Below the pieces are notes generated by a model. It was given only the letters and a program-made list of their open reading frames with translations. It made no database searches and was not told the DNA's origin. A stretch of DNA of 36,631 nucleotides, taken from the NCBI GenBank assembly GCA_048939265.1, contig JBHLPQ010000014.1:1-36631 (forward strand), written 5' to 3'. Shown in pieces: positions 16,272 to 23,842 of this stretch. Both the position numbers and the translations under genes were made by a program. Position 1 is the first letter of the stretch. Every line of letters begins with the position of its first letter. This DNA comes from Hodarchaeum sp048939265 (GTDB lineage: Archaea > Asgardarchaeota > Heimdallarchaeia > Hodarchaeales > Hodarchaeaceae).

Positions 16272-16791
16272 GAAACAGTTAGAAATTACCACGAAGAAAT
16301 TTGACAAGGACCTCCAGCAAGAAGTCTCTGTTACATACATTTTTCCTTTAGATCGCTACTACTACGCGGGTGATCCAGGCCACATCTGGTTTAAATCCAC
16401 TAATTCTGTTTTTGAAGTGGGATTTGACTTTTTTGGACAGCAACAAGCAGGACCTCTCCTTCATATCAGGACACGTCCTCTTGGAAAAGAATTTCCACAA
16501 GGAGCAGCATTTGGAACCGTTGAAAGTGATAAATGGATAGGGCCCCTCCGCTTACCATTATCAGCAGTCCTACTCGAAGCAAACTCTGCGGTACTAGATG
16601 ATCCTCAGCTTGTAAATTCCGATTGCTATAAATCCTGGGTGCTTCGCATTAAACCAACAAAACTCGAACAGGAGATAGCGTCCAAAGATGTCATATCCAT
16701 GGGAGATTTGGAAAGTTTGAAAAAATACGTTATATCTGACCTAGAAAAATATGAGGAACCCCCTATTAAAGTAAATTTATCTACTGTTTAA
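16264..16791 (+). CDS. Divergent GcvH-like (lipoyl-carrier type) protein
   Basis: Residues about 30-125 follow the glycine-cleavage H-protein pattern from end to end: DRYYYAGDPGHIWF, then VGFDFFGQQQAGPLLHIRTR, then GTVESDKWIGPLRLP, then LLEAN, and finally LVNSDCYKSWVLRIKP. Lys90 in VESDK sits exactly where the lipoylated lysine of GcvH (VES-x-K) is found, so lipoylation is likely. About 40 extra C-terminal residues, partly helical, are not part of a standard H-protein. gcvPA and gcvPB lie 2.6 kb downstream on the same strand. The TTG at 16264 follows GGTGAG and overlaps the previous gene; a GTG at 16255 is an alternative. It may serve glycine cleavage or another lipoate-dependent relay. Confidence 0.72.
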   Translation: MGKKQLEITTKKFDKDLQQEVSVTYIFPLDRYYYAGDPGHIWFKSTNSVFEVGFDFFGQQQAGPLLHIRTRPLGKEFPQGAAFGTVESDKWIGPLRLPLSAVLLEANSAVLDDPQLVNSDCYKSWVLRIKPTKLEQEIASKDVISMGDLESLKKYVISDLEKYEEPPIKVNLSTV

Positions 16792-16874
16792 AGATTATTC
16801 GATTTTAGCGTAAAAAAGGTTAAATGGAGTTATATATCTTCAGGAAGATCTTATTTCAGAATATAGCCTTTTAA

Positions 16875-16881
16875 TTTTTTT
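16875..16881 (+). terminator. U-tract downstream of the GcvH-like gene
   Basis: Seven T residues within a T-rich stretch lie 84 bases beyond the GcvH-like stop, and a short dyad (ATCTTC-AG-GAAGAT, 16836-16849) lies between. Position and composition fit archaeal U-tract termination, but the distance and small size make this tentative. Confidence 0.25.
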
Positions 16882-17012
16882 AATCCAAGAAAGATTTGAT
16901 GTAGTGATAGTTGATTAGATAGTTTTTTCTAGTAAGTTTTATATACATAGAAAACAAGTTTTTCCTTAGTAAGAATTTTGTCGTTCTAATCTCTTCTTTA
17001 GGGGAAACATAA

Positions 17013-17138
17013 ATGGACTTAATGACAATAATCATGACAATATTAGGATTAGGTCTCTTAATATTTCTCGGAGGGTTTTTGATCATTGGGATTCTCGTAA
17101 TATTATATTTAGTTATTACTGGGAATCGTTGGGACTAA
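17013..17138 (+). CDS. Small membrane peptide, 41 residues
   Basis: An ATG, preceded by GGGG eight bases upstream, opens a 41-codon frame. The product is nearly all hydrophobic (ILGLGLLIFLGGFLIIGILV, then LYLVIT) and ends in the polar GNRWD. It would be a single long or kinked membrane helix with a very short tail. A good TATA element (TTTTATATAC, 16937-16946) lies about 70 bases upstream, and the frame occupies the only gap between the GcvH-like gene and the convergent PTPS gene. No family is recognised; function unknown. Confidence 0.5.
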   Translation: MDLMTIIMTILGLGLLIFLGGFLIIGILVILYLVITGNRWD

Positions 17139-17154
17139 ATTCTCCAAGTTCCTC

Positions 17155-17649
17155 CTACACTGGGCCTGTAAATTTTACTTGATTTCCAAGATTCTCGGCT
17201 ACAGTAACATCTAGCATACTTATTAAATCTGGATGATTATTCTGCAACCAAGAAGATAATCTGTGATGTAAATGGAAGGCTAAGCTCTCAACTGTGGTTT
17301 GCTTTATCCCTTCTAGAATTACTGTGTCTTGTTTAGGAAAAGAATAGGTTTTTCTATCATTTACTACTATTTCCCAATTTTTTCCTTCCGCTGATGAACG
17401 GATCTGTATATTTGGTGATTCGTTAGGTAAAAGAATTTTTTGATTTAATTGGTTTAATTCATGTCTGATCACAGAATTAACTAATCGAAAATCTAATGTT
17501 GAAGTAGGTTCCTCTTGAGAATATTTGAGATTAATAGCAACCTTGTAGTCATGCCCATGCAATCGTTCACATTTATCAAATCCAATCAAGAAATGGCAAG
17601 CAGAGAAGGAATTTTTAGCATGGGAAAAATGCTGTTCAAATGAAGGCAT
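17155..17649 (-). CDS. 6-pyruvoyl-tetrahydropterin synthase/QueD-like enzyme
   Basis: A zinc lyase of the T-fold PTPS superfamily, 164 residues. Zinc ligands His19, His31 and His33 are visible (ACHFL, RLHGHDY). Cys27 lies four residues before HGH, where PTPS and QueD carry the catalytic cysteine. TVESLAFHL and VTVAEN complete the usual helix and final active-site strand. Members make 6-carboxy-tetrahydropterin for queuosine/archaeosine, or pterin intermediates from dihydroneopterin triphosphate. No other 7-deazaguanine gene is in the window, so the branch is unresolved. An insert of about 20 residues in the middle (SPNIQIRSSAEGKNW) is longer than in bacterial QueD. Confidence 0.83.
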   Translation of the reverse strand: MPSFEQHFSHAKNSFSACHFLIGFDKCERLHGHDYKVAINLKYSQEEPTSTLDFRLVNSVIRHELNQLNQKILLPNESPNIQIRSSAEGKNWEIVVNDRKTYSFPKQDTVILEGIKQTTVESLAFHLHHRLSSWLQNNHPDLISMLDVTVAENLGNQVKFTGPV

Positions 17650-17868
17650 ATTATTAAACCATCTTGAATTTATTGCTTTAATTCATTAAAATCTCAAAAG
17701 AAGGATCATAATTGTGAGTATTTTCTAAATTAATTATTTATTAAAATGATATTAAATCAATTACATATTTTTAACGTTTTTTTTTAAGATTTTAGGGATA
17801 TTATGGGTATATCATGGTTTCTTTAATTTTCAGTCTACAAGGAATGCACAAAAGAAATTGTAGGAGAA

Positions 17869-18399
17869 ATGTCATTGGCTCAAGATTTCACTGCAAAATT
17901 AGTTCTTTTAGGGGATGGAAAAGTTGGTAAGACATCGCTCTGTTCCCACTTACGCACTCATAGAATTCCTGGAACATATGATCTTACTGTAGGCTTAAAC
18001 ATTGAAGTCCATGAAACAAAAATTAATCAAAAAACATCTGTTAAACTTGTTTTGTGGGACTTGGCAGGACAACAAAGATTTGGGTGTGTCCGTCCAGGAT
18101 TTTATTACGGGAGTCGTGTTGCATTAATTGTATTTGACCTTCAAAACCGTGGGTCTTTCTTTGATGTGAAACATTGGATCCGAGAATTAAGACGCCATAG
18201 CCCTAGTACACCTTTCATTCTTGTTGGTAATAAGTTAGATCTACAAAAACGAGAAGTCTCAAGGGAAGAAGCGATTAGCATAGCACAGCAATATTCTGTC
18301 CCATATTATGAAACTAGTGCTTTAAAGGGGAAGAATGTGGAAGAAGTATTTCAAATGGCAACTCGTATAGCTCTTCAAGGAACTTGTGTGGCCTATTAA
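17869..18399 (+). CDS. Ras/Rab-type small GTPase
   Basis: A 176-residue GTPase with every G motif: G1 GDGKVGKTS (15-23), switch I Thr40 (LTVGLNIEV), G3 WDLAGQQRF (Asp64, Gly67, catalytic Gln68), G4 NKLD (121-124) and G5 ETSALKG (148-154). Gln68 is retained, so GTP hydrolysis should be Ras-like; the next residue is Gln instead of the usual Glu. The sequence ends in Cys-Val-Ala-Tyr, resembling a CaaX box in position although Tyr is atypical at the last place. TAGGAGAA precedes the ATG. It stands alone between unrelated genes; no obvious GAP or GEF is adjacent. Expanded families of such GTPases are characteristic of Asgard archaea. Confidence 0.92.
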   Translation: MSLAQDFTAKLVLLGDGKVGKTSLCSHLRTHRIPGTYDLTVGLNIEVHETKINQKTSVKLVLWDLAGQQRFGCVRPGFYYGSRVALIVFDLQNRGSFFDVKHWIRELRRHSPSTPFILVGNKLDLQKREVSREEAISIAQQYSVPYYETSALKGKNVEEVFQMATRIALQGTCVAY

Positions 18400-18421
18400 T
18401 CTTTTGAGAACAGCTTCAAAA

Positions 18422-18437
18422 CCGCCCTTTTGGGTGG
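18422..18437 (+). other. Short GC-rich stem-loop after the GTPase gene
   Basis: CCGCCC-TTTT-GGGTGG can form a six-pair stem (one G-U) with a four-base loop, 22 bases after the GTPase stop. It stands out in AT-rich surroundings. No U-run follows, so it is not a classical terminator; it could stabilise the 3' end of the mRNA. Confidence 0.35.
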
Positions 18438-18603
18438 ATATCAAGTAATTTCGTTTGAATATTTGCCTTCTTTCTACAATCTTCAAATAAACGGATTAGA
18501 AACGTACTAAAATTGTCTATTTATCTGGATAGATTGTCGTTACACTATATTTATAGCGATCTTAACGACTGTTTTCCTACTGTTGTTTGAAGGATCTTTT
18601 AGA

Positions 18604-19287
18604 TTGGTGATAATTCTGAGTACAAGAAAACAACGACAAGAAATAACCTTTTTTATTCTGATTATGGCTATTTTAGGCGGCTCTATAACTCATACTGTTT
18701 GCTATTCTTCTGAGGAAGCTGCTTCTGTTCTTCAAGTCCATCTAGGTGTAGATACTCATACAGTTTATCATGCAGAGCATTTCAACATGAGTCTTTCAAT
18801 CTTAAATGTGTATGGCTTTGAAGATATTCAAAACGTCTCAGTAACACTTAAAATTCCAGAGGAGCTTGAAATAGTATTTGTGAATATCCCAGGTATTGAT
18901 CTTGTTGGTATCACCGATGAACTCGACCATAGTTTTGGCCTATTATCCATTGATGAGGAAATTCGTCTAAGAGTTACTTATAATGTTACTTCTGAAGCTA
19001 CAAAGTCAATTTCTATACAAGCAATAAATGTCACATATCAGCTAAAAAATGGAATTACAGGATTTGTTTTGTCGAACTCTGAGGATATAGGATTAAGAGG
19101 AATTAAGGCAACTAAAACGACAGAATCACTTCGTCCAATTCCTGTTGGAGAGATTAATGAGTTAGATCTCGTTTTCGTGGAAATTCCAGCAGCTCCCTTT
19201 TTTTCAATAATAGGATATTTATTTCCTTTACTTTTTTTTGGTATGAGTATAGTTGTTTTAAGACGTCTTCGTTATATAAGAACTTAA
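18604..19287 (+). CDS. Surface protein with N-terminal signal and C-terminal membrane anchor
   Basis: The protein has a hydrophobic N-terminal segment (ITFFILIMAILGGSITHTVC), an extracellular beta-rich domain of about 150 residues and a C-terminal helix (FFSIIGYLFPLLFFGMSIVVL) followed by basic RRLRYIRT. The middle reads like an Ig-like/CARDB-type beta sandwich (VTLKIPEELEIVFVNIPG, then IRLRVTYNVTSEATKSISI) with several N-x-S/T sites. No enzymatic motif is visible. The TTG at 18604 is favoured by the AAGGATC seven bases upstream; a TTG at 18583 and a GTG at 18607 are alternatives. Function unknown; extracellular orientation is inferred. Confidence 0.65.
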   Translation: MVIILSTRKQRQEITFFILIMAILGGSITHTVCYSSEEAASVLQVHLGVDTHTVYHAEHFNMSLSILNVYGFEDIQNVSVTLKIPEELEIVFVNIPGIDLVGITDELDHSFGLLSIDEEIRLRVTYNVTSEATKSISIQAINVTYQLKNGITGFVLSNSEDIGLRGIKATKTTESLRPIPVGEINELDLVFVEIPAAPFFSIIGYLFPLLFFGMSIVVLRRLRYIRT

Positions 19288-19360
19288 TATAATAGAGTCA
19301 AATAAGTTAAAAAAAACAACACTAATACCTTTAAAATGTATAATAAAGGTGATAATCACC

Positions 19361-20767
19361 GTGTCATCCCTTCATCCTTATCTGCCTCAAACTGAAGCTC
19401 AAATAAACGCGATGCTTGAAGTAATCGGCGTCTCTTCAATTGATGAATTATTTTCAGGCATTCCAGAAGAACTACGTCTTTCTAAATCAATCGATATTCC
19501 TATATCTCATTCTGAGCAAGAGGCAATATCACACATAAAAGAAATTCTTTCACGGAATAAGCCAATTGATAGGATTCCCTCATTTATTGGAGCAGGGATT
19601 TATCATCATTTTATTCCTGCAGTTGTTTCCACTTTAATAAGCCGATCTGAATTTTATACATCTTACACCCCCTATGCTCCTGAACTCTCTCAAGGTATGC
19701 TACAAGCTCTGTGGGAATATCAATCAATGATTGCTGAACTCACTGGATTAGATCTTGTGAACTCCTCAATGTATGACATGGCTACATCGTTGGGAGAGGC
19801 AGCACTAATGTGCACCAGAGTAACAAATAAGGAGATTTTTTTAGTTCCCTCATATCTCCAACCTGAAAGATTTCAGACCCTTCAAACCTATGCTCAAGGA
19901 CCACAAATCTTAATCAAAACATATCCTTTTGATAAGGAAACTGGAACTATTGATTTAAACGCGTTAACTAACCTTGTCAACTCTCATAAAACCCAAATCT
20001 CAGGGATTTATGTCGAAAATCCAAATTTTTGGGGTAATATTGAACCGAATATTCAAGAAGTCGAGAAGATTGCCCATGAAGTCGAGGGATTATTTGTTGC
20101 TGGAATTCAACCAATTTCATTGGGAATTCTCAAATCTCCTGGGGATTATGGAGCTGATATAGTCATTGGGGAAGGTCAATCGATTGGATTACCGATGAAT
20201 TTTGGAGGGCCTTTACTAGGAATCTTTGCGGTAAAGAATAACAAAAAGCTTGCTCGAGCTATGCCTGGTAGGGTTATTGGTATTAGCACAGAGTTGAAAT
20301 CCTCAAAAAGAGCCTTTACTATGACACTTCAAACTCGAGAACAACATATTCGTCGAGAAAAAGCTACATCAAACATTTGTACGAACAATGCTTTATGTGC
20401 GCTCGCTTCTACAATATATTTGAGTTTAATGGGACCACAGGGATTGAAACAACTTGCAGAACTTTGTATGTCTCGCACAAACTTCCTATTGGAGGAATTA
20501 AACTCTATTCCTGGCATTAAATCACCTTACTTTTCAGGAATACCATTTAAAGAATTTGTTTTTCAATTAGATACTAAGTATTCAGCTAATAAATTTAATT
20601 CCTTCATTCTAGGGAATAATATTCAGGGAGGTTTTTCATTAGAATCACATTTCCCAGAATTAAATCAATGTTATCTTGCAGCAGCCACAGAAATGACCTC
20701 TATTGCTCATATTAACCGTTATACGGGGGTTATCCGTGATTTTTTTTCAAAATATGGAGGTCTATAA
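19361..20767 (+). CDS. gcvPA: Glycine dehydrogenase (decarboxylating) subunit 1
   Basis: The N-terminal half of the split P-protein, which with GcvPB decarboxylates glycine and loads the aminomethyl group on lipoylated H-protein. Family segments include YLPQTEAQINAMLEVIGVSS near the N-terminus, FIGAGIYHHFIPAVV, YTPYAPELSQGMLQALWEYQ and FTMTLQTREQHIRREKATSN. It folds as a PLP enzyme half without the PLP lysine, as expected for this subunit. The GTG at 19361 follows GGTGAT with ideal spacing; a GTG four codons earlier is less likely. Its stop is one base before the gcvPB ATG, and the gcvPB SD (GGAGGT) lies inside its last codons, so the two are translationally coupled. Confidence 0.95.
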   Translation: MSSLHPYLPQTEAQINAMLEVIGVSSIDELFSGIPEELRLSKSIDIPISHSEQEAISHIKEILSRNKPIDRIPSFIGAGIYHHFIPAVVSTLISRSEFYTSYTPYAPELSQGMLQALWEYQSMIAELTGLDLVNSSMYDMATSLGEAALMCTRVTNKEIFLVPSYLQPERFQTLQTYAQGPQILIKTYPFDKETGTIDLNALTNLVNSHKTQISGIYVENPNFWGNIEPNIQEVEKIAHEVEGLFVAGIQPISLGILKSPGDYGADIVIGEGQSIGLPMNFGGPLLGIFAVKNNKKLARAMPGRVIGISTELKSSKRAFTMTLQTREQHIRREKATSNICTNNALCALASTIYLSLMGPQGLKQLAELCMSRTNFLLEELNSIPGIKSPYFSGIPFKEFVFQLDTKYSANKFNSFILGNNIQGGFSLESHFPELNQCYLAAATEMTSIAHINRYTGVIRDFFSKYGGL

Positions 20768-20768
20768 A

Positions 20769-22292
20769 ATGTTCAATCAAGCAAGGTGGGATAGGACGCT
20801 ACTATTCGAACAATCATCATTAGGTAGAGTAGGTTTTCAGCTGGAAAAATTAACAAAAAGAGAAAAAACTTTGCTGGATCGCTGTAAAGAAAAAATACCT
20901 TCAAACCTTCTCCGAAGAGAACTATTAGACCTTCCAGAGGTTAGCGAACTTTGTGTTGTGCGCCATTTCACAAGACTTTCGCAAATGAATTATGGTGTTG
21001 ATTCTGGATTTTATCCATTAGGTAGCTGTACAATGAAATATAATCCTAAAGTCTGTGATCTTGTTACTACGATTCCAGAAGCTCAAGCTATCCACCCTTA
21101 TCAAGATCCTAATTCCGTTCAAGGATCTTTACAAATCATGTATGAACTAGCAAAATGGTTAGCTGAACTATCAGGAATGAAAAAGGTAACTTTGCAACCA
21201 GCTGCAGGGGCTCATGGTGAATATACTGGGATAATGATAGTTCGACAATATCATCTCTCTAAAGGGAATTTAGAACAGAAAAGAGAGATTATTGTACCAG
21301 ATAGTGCTCATGGGACAAATCCAGCTACAGTTTCGATGTGTGGATTTGAAACAGTTGTTATACCATCTAACGAAGATGGTTGTGTTGACCTAGAAGCTCT
21401 ACAAGCTGCAGTTTCTGATAGAACTGCCGGTGTTATGTTTACTAATCCTAATACTCTAGGAATGTTTGAACAAAACATAGAGGAAATTACAAAGATTATT
21501 CATGAAGTGGACGGACTTGCATACTATGATGGAGCAAACTTCAATGCAATAATGGGAAAAGTACGACCAGGGGATATGGGGTTTGATATAGTCCATTTTA
21601 ATCTTCATAAGACCTTTGCCACTCCACACGGAGGAGGAGGCCCAGGTGCAGGCCCCGTTGGAGTCACCTCACGATTAGAGTCCTTTTTACCTATACCAAC
21701 TATAGACTTCGATTATGAAACGAATACTTATTTTTTACAGTATGATCATCCAAACTCGATTGGCAAAATCAGATCCTATTATGGGAATTTCTCTACCCTA
21801 CTCCGAGCATATACTTATATTCTTAGATTGGGGTATGAGGGACTCAAATCTGTCTCAGAAATGGCTGTACTAAATGCCAACTATATGAAAGCGAAATGTC
21901 AAGATATCAAGGGATTTTCGATTCCAACAAATAAAAACGCTTTTTGTATGCATGAATTTGTGTTATCTGCTAAAGAGCTCTTTAAAGAGAAAAATATTTC
22001 AACCTTAGATGTTTCAAAATATATTATCGATCAGGGTTTTCATCCACCTACAATATATTTTCCATTAATTGTACCAGAAGCATTAATGATTGAGCCTACT
22101 GAATCGGAACCCAAAAAGATGTTAGATGGATTTATTGATATTTTAAAGGAAGTAAGCAATCTTGCATATACAGATAAACAGGCTAGAATTCTTGAGGCAC
22201 CTATTAATGCTTCTGCCAGACGAATAGACGATGTGAAAGCAGCCAGACAACCAAAATTGAGCTATCGTATGCTGAAACGAAAGGAAGAATGA
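20769..22292 (+). CDS. gcvPB: Glycine dehydrogenase (decarboxylating) subunit 2
   Basis: The PLP-carrying half of split glycine decarboxylase, 507 residues. The PLP lysine is Lys281 in FNLHKTFATPHGGGGPG, with the cofactor Asp254 in YYDGANFNA and substrate-side motifs GSCTMKYNP and DSAHGTNPATVSMCG. The reading frame stays open 22 codons upstream, but the ATG at 20769 is preceded by GGAGGT six bases away and matches family length. No aminomethyltransferase (GcvT) or dihydrolipoyl dehydrogenase is in the window; the only H-protein candidate here is the divergent one at 16264. Downstream lies the convergent translin gene, 22 bases away. Confidence 0.96.
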   Translation: MFNQARWDRTLLFEQSSLGRVGFQLEKLTKREKTLLDRCKEKIPSNLLRRELLDLPEVSELCVVRHFTRLSQMNYGVDSGFYPLGSCTMKYNPKVCDLVTTIPEAQAIHPYQDPNSVQGSLQIMYELAKWLAELSGMKKVTLQPAAGAHGEYTGIMIVRQYHLSKGNLEQKREIIVPDSAHGTNPATVSMCGFETVVIPSNEDGCVDLEALQAAVSDRTAGVMFTNPNTLGMFEQNIEEITKIIHEVDGLAYYDGANFNAIMGKVRPGDMGFDIVHFNLHKTFATPHGGGGPGAGPVGVTSRLESFLPIPTIDFDYETNTYFLQYDHPNSIGKIRSYYGNFSTLLRAYTYILRLGYEGLKSVSEMAVLNANYMKAKCQDIKGFSIPTNKNAFCMHEFVLSAKELFKEKNISTLDVSKYIIDQGFHPPTIYFPLIVPEALMIEPTESEPKKMLDGFIDILKEVSNLAYTDKQARILEAPINASARRIDDVKAARQPKLSYRMLKRKEE

Positions 22293-22314
22293 AACCCATC
22301 ATTACTAAAAAATT

Positions 22315-22962
22315 CTAATATTCATTCTTTTTATTTTTTAAATGGTTCCTAAGCATTTCATCGAACGTTGTTAAGAGATCAAGTCTGTTAAGAGATAGGA
22401 TGAGATCTCCGCGGGTTTTTTCCGTAATATTTCGAGCAAAATCAGTTTTCTTTCGGAGATTATATGTTAAACCATCAGGGAAGTCTAAGGTCATTAAGTA
22501 GGAATACAGCTCATCCATTATGTCGAGAGCCTTAACAGCTGTATCATTCTCATTTCTTCTAAGTGAATCGAGAGCTACCCTACGTAATTCACCAATAAAG
22601 TCAGAAATGCCATGAAGATACGCTATATAGGGTATTTTTAATTTAGTATAATCAGGAAATGGTTTCTCTTGAAGAAAAGAGTAAAGAAATATAGATTCTG
22701 CGTATTCTTGATTACACGATAGAACCATTCCAAAAGGGGAGGGACTCATTTGATCTGCTAGATCATTAATCTTAGCGATTAAAACAGAATTCTCTTCAAT
22801 AATTTTACCAGCTTTTTCGATTTCTTTCCGATGCAAATGCCGTATTGTTATTGAGGAATTACGAATTGAAAGTCGCCCAAGTTTTATTACTTCCTCTCGT
22901 CTTTCATTATCATACTCCAAGTTCTTCTGGATTTCAGAAAATATTTCTTCAAATTCAATCAT
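22315..22962 (-). CDS. Translin family RNA/DNA-binding protein
   Basis: An all-helical protein of 215 residues with translin hallmarks: an N-terminal basic helix containing RREEVIKLGR and ITIRHLHR, and the central YLHGISDFIGELRRVALDSLRR. Translin and Trax form the C3PO ring ribonuclease, which in fungi removes tRNA 5'-leader fragments. Glu86 and Glu89 form an E-x2-E pair (QEYAES) resembling the catalytic pair of Trax, and Asp121/Glu125 of the SDFIGELRR helix may complete an acidic site. A single archaeal gene probably builds a homomeric ring with its own nuclease activity; that is an inference. It begins 45 bases after tRNA-Leu on the same strand. Confidence 0.85.
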   Translation of the reverse strand: MIEFEEIFSEIQKNLEYDNERREEVIKLGRLSIRNSSITIRHLHRKEIEKAGKIIEENSVLIAKINDLADQMSPSPFGMVLSCNQEYAESIFLYSFLQEKPFPDYTKLKIPYIAYLHGISDFIGELRRVALDSLRRNENDTAVKALDIMDELYSYLMTLDFPDGLTYNLRKKTDFARNITEKTRGDLILSLNRLDLLTTFDEMLRNHLKNKKNEY

Positions 22963-23007
22963 TTAAATTACCTAAGTTTCTATGACTTACTCCCTCTTAA
23001 TTAATGA

Positions 23008-23092
23008 TGCGGGGGGTGAGATTTGAACTCACGAACGCCTATGCGACTGGATCCTAAGTCCAGCTCCTTTGACCTGGCTGGGAAACCCCCGC
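23008..23092 (-). tRNA. tRNA-Leu (anticodon TAG)
   Basis: Read on the minus strand, the acceptor GCGGGGG/CCCCCGC pairs fully with discriminator A. The anticodon stem CTGGA/TCCAG closes loop CTTAGGA, giving anticodon TAG and G37. A class II variable arm (CGC...GCG) precedes the T-arm GTGAG-TTCAAAT-CTCAC. CCA is not encoded and there is no intron. Its 5' end is only three bases beyond the stop of the ATPase F gene, leaving little room for a separate promoter. G37 makes it a potential substrate of the Trm5 encoded nearby. Confidence 0.96.
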
Positions 23093-23095
23093 ATT

Positions 23096-23401
23096 CTAAA
23101 GCTCAAGATTAATACCTACAGCTTGACGAATGAGTTCTGTGAGGGGATCTTTAACATCTTCCCGCTTGATTGGGAGTTCCATTATTATGGGAAAGGGATT
23201 TTTTGTCATAAATTCAGTGATTTGAGAATGATATTGCTCTGCGATGTCTGGAGTAATTATTATTACACTAATATCTTTCCTTACCCACAAACTTGACAGA
23301 ATTTCATAAGCGTTTTTATGTTTTCCTTCAATAGGGTAAACTTCTCCTATTCCAGCCAATTTAAGCCAAGAACAGGTTTCAGGATCCCCAATCGCAGTCA
23401 T
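23096..23401 (-). CDS. atpF: A/V-type ATP synthase subunit F
   Basis: A 101-residue central-stalk subunit of the archaeal A1 sector. The N-terminal AIGDPETCSWLKLAGIGEVYPI, the central SVIIITPDIAEQYHSQI and the terminal PLTELIRQAVGINLEL are diagnostic. An SD, GAGGTGA, begins immediately beyond the subunit H stop, so translation of F is probably coupled to H. The other ATPase genes (A, B, C, D, E, I, K) are not in this window, so the F-H pair is separated from the rest of the operon or lies at its border. Its stop codon is three bases from tRNA-Leu. Confidence 0.9.
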   Translation of the reverse strand: MTAIGDPETCSWLKLAGIGEVYPIEGKHKNAYEILSSLWVRKDISVIIITPDIAEQYHSQITEFMTKNPFPIIMELPIKREDVKDPLTELIRQAVGINLEL

Positions 23402-23421
23402 ATAGATGTTTATTCACCTCA

Positions 23422-23736
23422 TCAGCCTTCCAAGATGGATTGTACAACGAATTCAACAGCCTCTTCCATACTTTTAGATGCCTGTTCTTCAAGTTCTTTT
23501 ATTCGTTTTTTAGCTTGAGCTTCAAGCTCCTCCACTTCTGTTTGATACTTATTACGTATTTTTTTCAACTTTTCAGTTTCTGTATCTAATTTTATAGTAG
23601 TTGCCTGAATTAGTATTTGTTTAGCTTCAGAGCGAGCTTCTTCAATGATTTTTTGGGCTTCAAGTGTTGCTTCTTTGATTATTTGTCCAGCTTTCTTCTC
23701 TGCGTCACGAATCAGATGTAATAAATCATTAGTCAT
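23422..23736 (-). CDS. ahaH: A/V-type ATP synthase subunit H (peripheral stalk)
   Basis: A 104-residue coiled-coil protein, nearly all Ala, Glu, Lys and Ile in heptads (DAEKKAGQIIKEATLEAQKI, then EARSEAKQILI), ending in VEFVVQSILEG. This is the pattern of subunit H, which pairs with subunit E to form the peripheral stalk. The frame is open 28 codons further upstream, but those codons are the antisense reading of tRNA-Val, so the ATG at 23736 is the start. A nine-codon mini-ORF beginning at 23759 ends in a TGA that overlaps this ATG (ATGA). The gene follows tRNA-Val by 31 bases. Confidence 0.87.
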   Translation of the reverse strand: MTNDLLHLIRDAEKKAGQIIKEATLEAQKIIEEARSEAKQILIQATTIKLDTETEKLKKIRNKYQTEVEELEAQAKKRIKELEEQASKSMEEAVEFVVQSILEG

Positions 23737-23767
23737 GGGTATACACTCAAATTTTGCATTGGAGAAA

Positions 23768-23842
23768 TGGGTCGGAGCAGATTCGAACTGCTGACTTCTT
23801 GGGTGTAAGCCAAGTGTCATAACCAGGCTAGACCACCGACCC
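23768..23842 (-). tRNA. tRNA-Val (anticodon TAC)
   Basis: On the minus strand, GGGTCGG/CCGACCC forms the acceptor with discriminator A. The anticodon stem CTTGG/CCAAG closes loop CTTACAC, so the anticodon is TAC. The T-arm is AGCAG-TTCGAAT-CTGCT. There is no intron and no encoded CCA. It lies directly before the ATPase H gene on the same strand, and a possible TATA (read on the minus strand, about 23927-23938) lies well upstream. Confidence 0.96.

Noticed and set aside
18422..18437. Rho-independent terminator after the GTPase gene
   Set aside because: The stem is real but no U-run follows; archaeal termination does not rely on such stems, so it is listed only as a stem-loop.
23737..23820. 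N-terminal extension of the ATPase H frame
   Set aside because: These 28 codons run through tRNA-Val; the coiled-coil protein begins at the ATG at 23736.
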